Positions 5,713 to 5,933 of a stretch of 5,933 nt of DNA are shown one piece after another. The stretch is taken from NCBI GenBank assembly GCA_964604135.1, contig CAZRXU010000128.1, positions 1 to 5,933 on the forward strand. Reading direction: 5' to 3'. The notes under the pieces were generated by a model. It did not search any database, was not told where the DNA came from, and saw nothing but the letters and a program-made list of their open reading frames with translations. The stretch comes from Sabulitectum sp964604135. Its GTDB lineage: Bacteria > Fermentibacterota > Fermentibacteria > Fermentibacterales > JCC-6. The translations under genes and the position numbers were made by a program. Position 1 is the first letter of the stretch, and each line of letters begins with the position of its first letter.

Positions 5713-5933
5713 CTACTTCAACATTTCGGCTGCAGATTCCACCGCTGCGTAGGCATCTCTGGCATAGAAAGCACCAACCTGAATTGCAAACTCTTTTGTA
5801 ACAACGGCTCCACCAATCAGCACAGGAATATCAAGGTTATTTCGTTCCAGAAGCTGAATGACTTCCTCCATTCTCGTTGCCGTTGTACTCATGAGAGCCG
5901 AGAGACCAATTGCGTCGGCTCCGTGCTTTTTTG
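5713..5933 (-). CDS. C-terminal part of a cobalamin-binding (corrinoid/MetH-like) protein, cut by the window edge
   Basis: Reading in from the right edge, 72 residues are visible, ending in tandem stops TAG (5715-5713) and TAA (5712-5710). The sequence GADAIGLSALMSTT (residues 4-17), followed by an amphipathic helix, IPVLIGGAVVTKEFA (35-49) and VGAFYARDAYAAVE (52-65), is the second half of a Rossmann-type B12-binding domain. The SxL and GG motifs that line the nucleotide tail are present; the DxHxxG histidine loop must lie upstream. Family members carry methyl groups on cobalamin in methionine synthase or in anaerobic methyltransferase corrinoid proteins. The GGAVVTKEFA and YARDA wording looks closer to small corrinoid proteins and split MetH of anaerobes than to E. 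coli MetH, but total length and partners are outside the window. It is probably a separate unit from the hydrolase gene 318 nt downstream, which has its own promoter candidate. Confidence 0.88.
   Translation of the reverse strand, partial: KKHGADAIGLSALMSTTATRMEEVIQLLERNNLDIPVLIGGAVVTKEFAIQVGAFYARDAYAAVESAAEMLK

Noticed and set aside
5702..5752. 16-codon ATG frame (MVVYYF...) downstream of the plus-strand promoter
   Set aside because: No Shine-Dalgarno, very short, and mostly antisense to the corrinoid gene end.
5657..5933. Plus-strand frame starting at a TTG after the strong promoter and open to the window end
   Set aside because: It has no ribosome binding site and a Cys/His/Asn-rich translation typical of the antisense of a real gene; it covers the corrinoid protein.
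1..5933. CRISPR array, insertion sequence, toxin-antitoxin pair or defence island
   Set aside because: No spaced direct repeats, transposase motifs or terminal inverted repeats are visible. The AAA_14/DUF4143 protein alone is not sufficient evidence for a defence system.

Overview
The window reads like a chromosomal stretch from an uncultured Gram-negative bacterium of the FCB superphylum (Fermentibacteria/Aegiribacteria, Cloacimonadota, Eisenbacteria and similar). This placement is inferred from protein style: a secreted peptidase with a C-terminal type IX secretion/FlgD-like sorting domain, a secreted TPR-hydrolase, and an anaerobe-type cobalamin-binding protein. Strong GGAGG/AAGGA ribosome binding sites and balanced base composition are compatible with it. 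No marker gene is present, so the placement is tentative.

Layout, left to right. Positions 1-1080 (+) hold most of an AAA_14/DUF4143 ATP-binding protein whose start lies outside the window; the first visible residues are the end of its Walker A motif. A symmetrical 11-bp hairpin at 1086-1113 separates it from a converging gene. On the minus strand come a GT-B glycosyltransferase-like protein (3786-2752) and, 71 nt downstream of it, a secreted legumain-like (C13) cysteine peptidase (2680-1130) with two calcium-loop motifs and a C-terminal sorting domain. A small two-helix membrane protein (4006-4281, +) diverges from the glycosyltransferase. A second strong hairpin (4289-4320) separates it from a minus-strand exported TPR plus alpha/beta-hydrolase protein (5395-4337). 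A 317-nt gene-free stretch follows, holding two good promoter candidates, one for each strand. The right edge is the C-terminus of a B12-binding protein (5713-5933, -), cut by the window end.

The genes do not form an obvious pathway. At least three products (peptidase, hydrolase, small membrane protein) act at or outside the cytoplasmic membrane, while the AAA protein, glycosyltransferase and corrinoid protein are cytoplasmic. The orientation changes and two strong terminators suggest several short transcription units. The only plausible operon is glycosyltransferase then peptidase, and even there a candidate internal promoter exists.

I see no CRISPR array, insertion sequence, tRNA, rRNA or evident defence island. 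The most unusual items are the legumain-like peptidase with its sorting tail, the near-consensus promoter with an overlapping palindrome that fires antisense into the corrinoid gene, and a possible 50-codon reading frame that overlaps the glycosyltransferase start by 4 nt. I found no convincing evidence for a wholly new multi-gene system.
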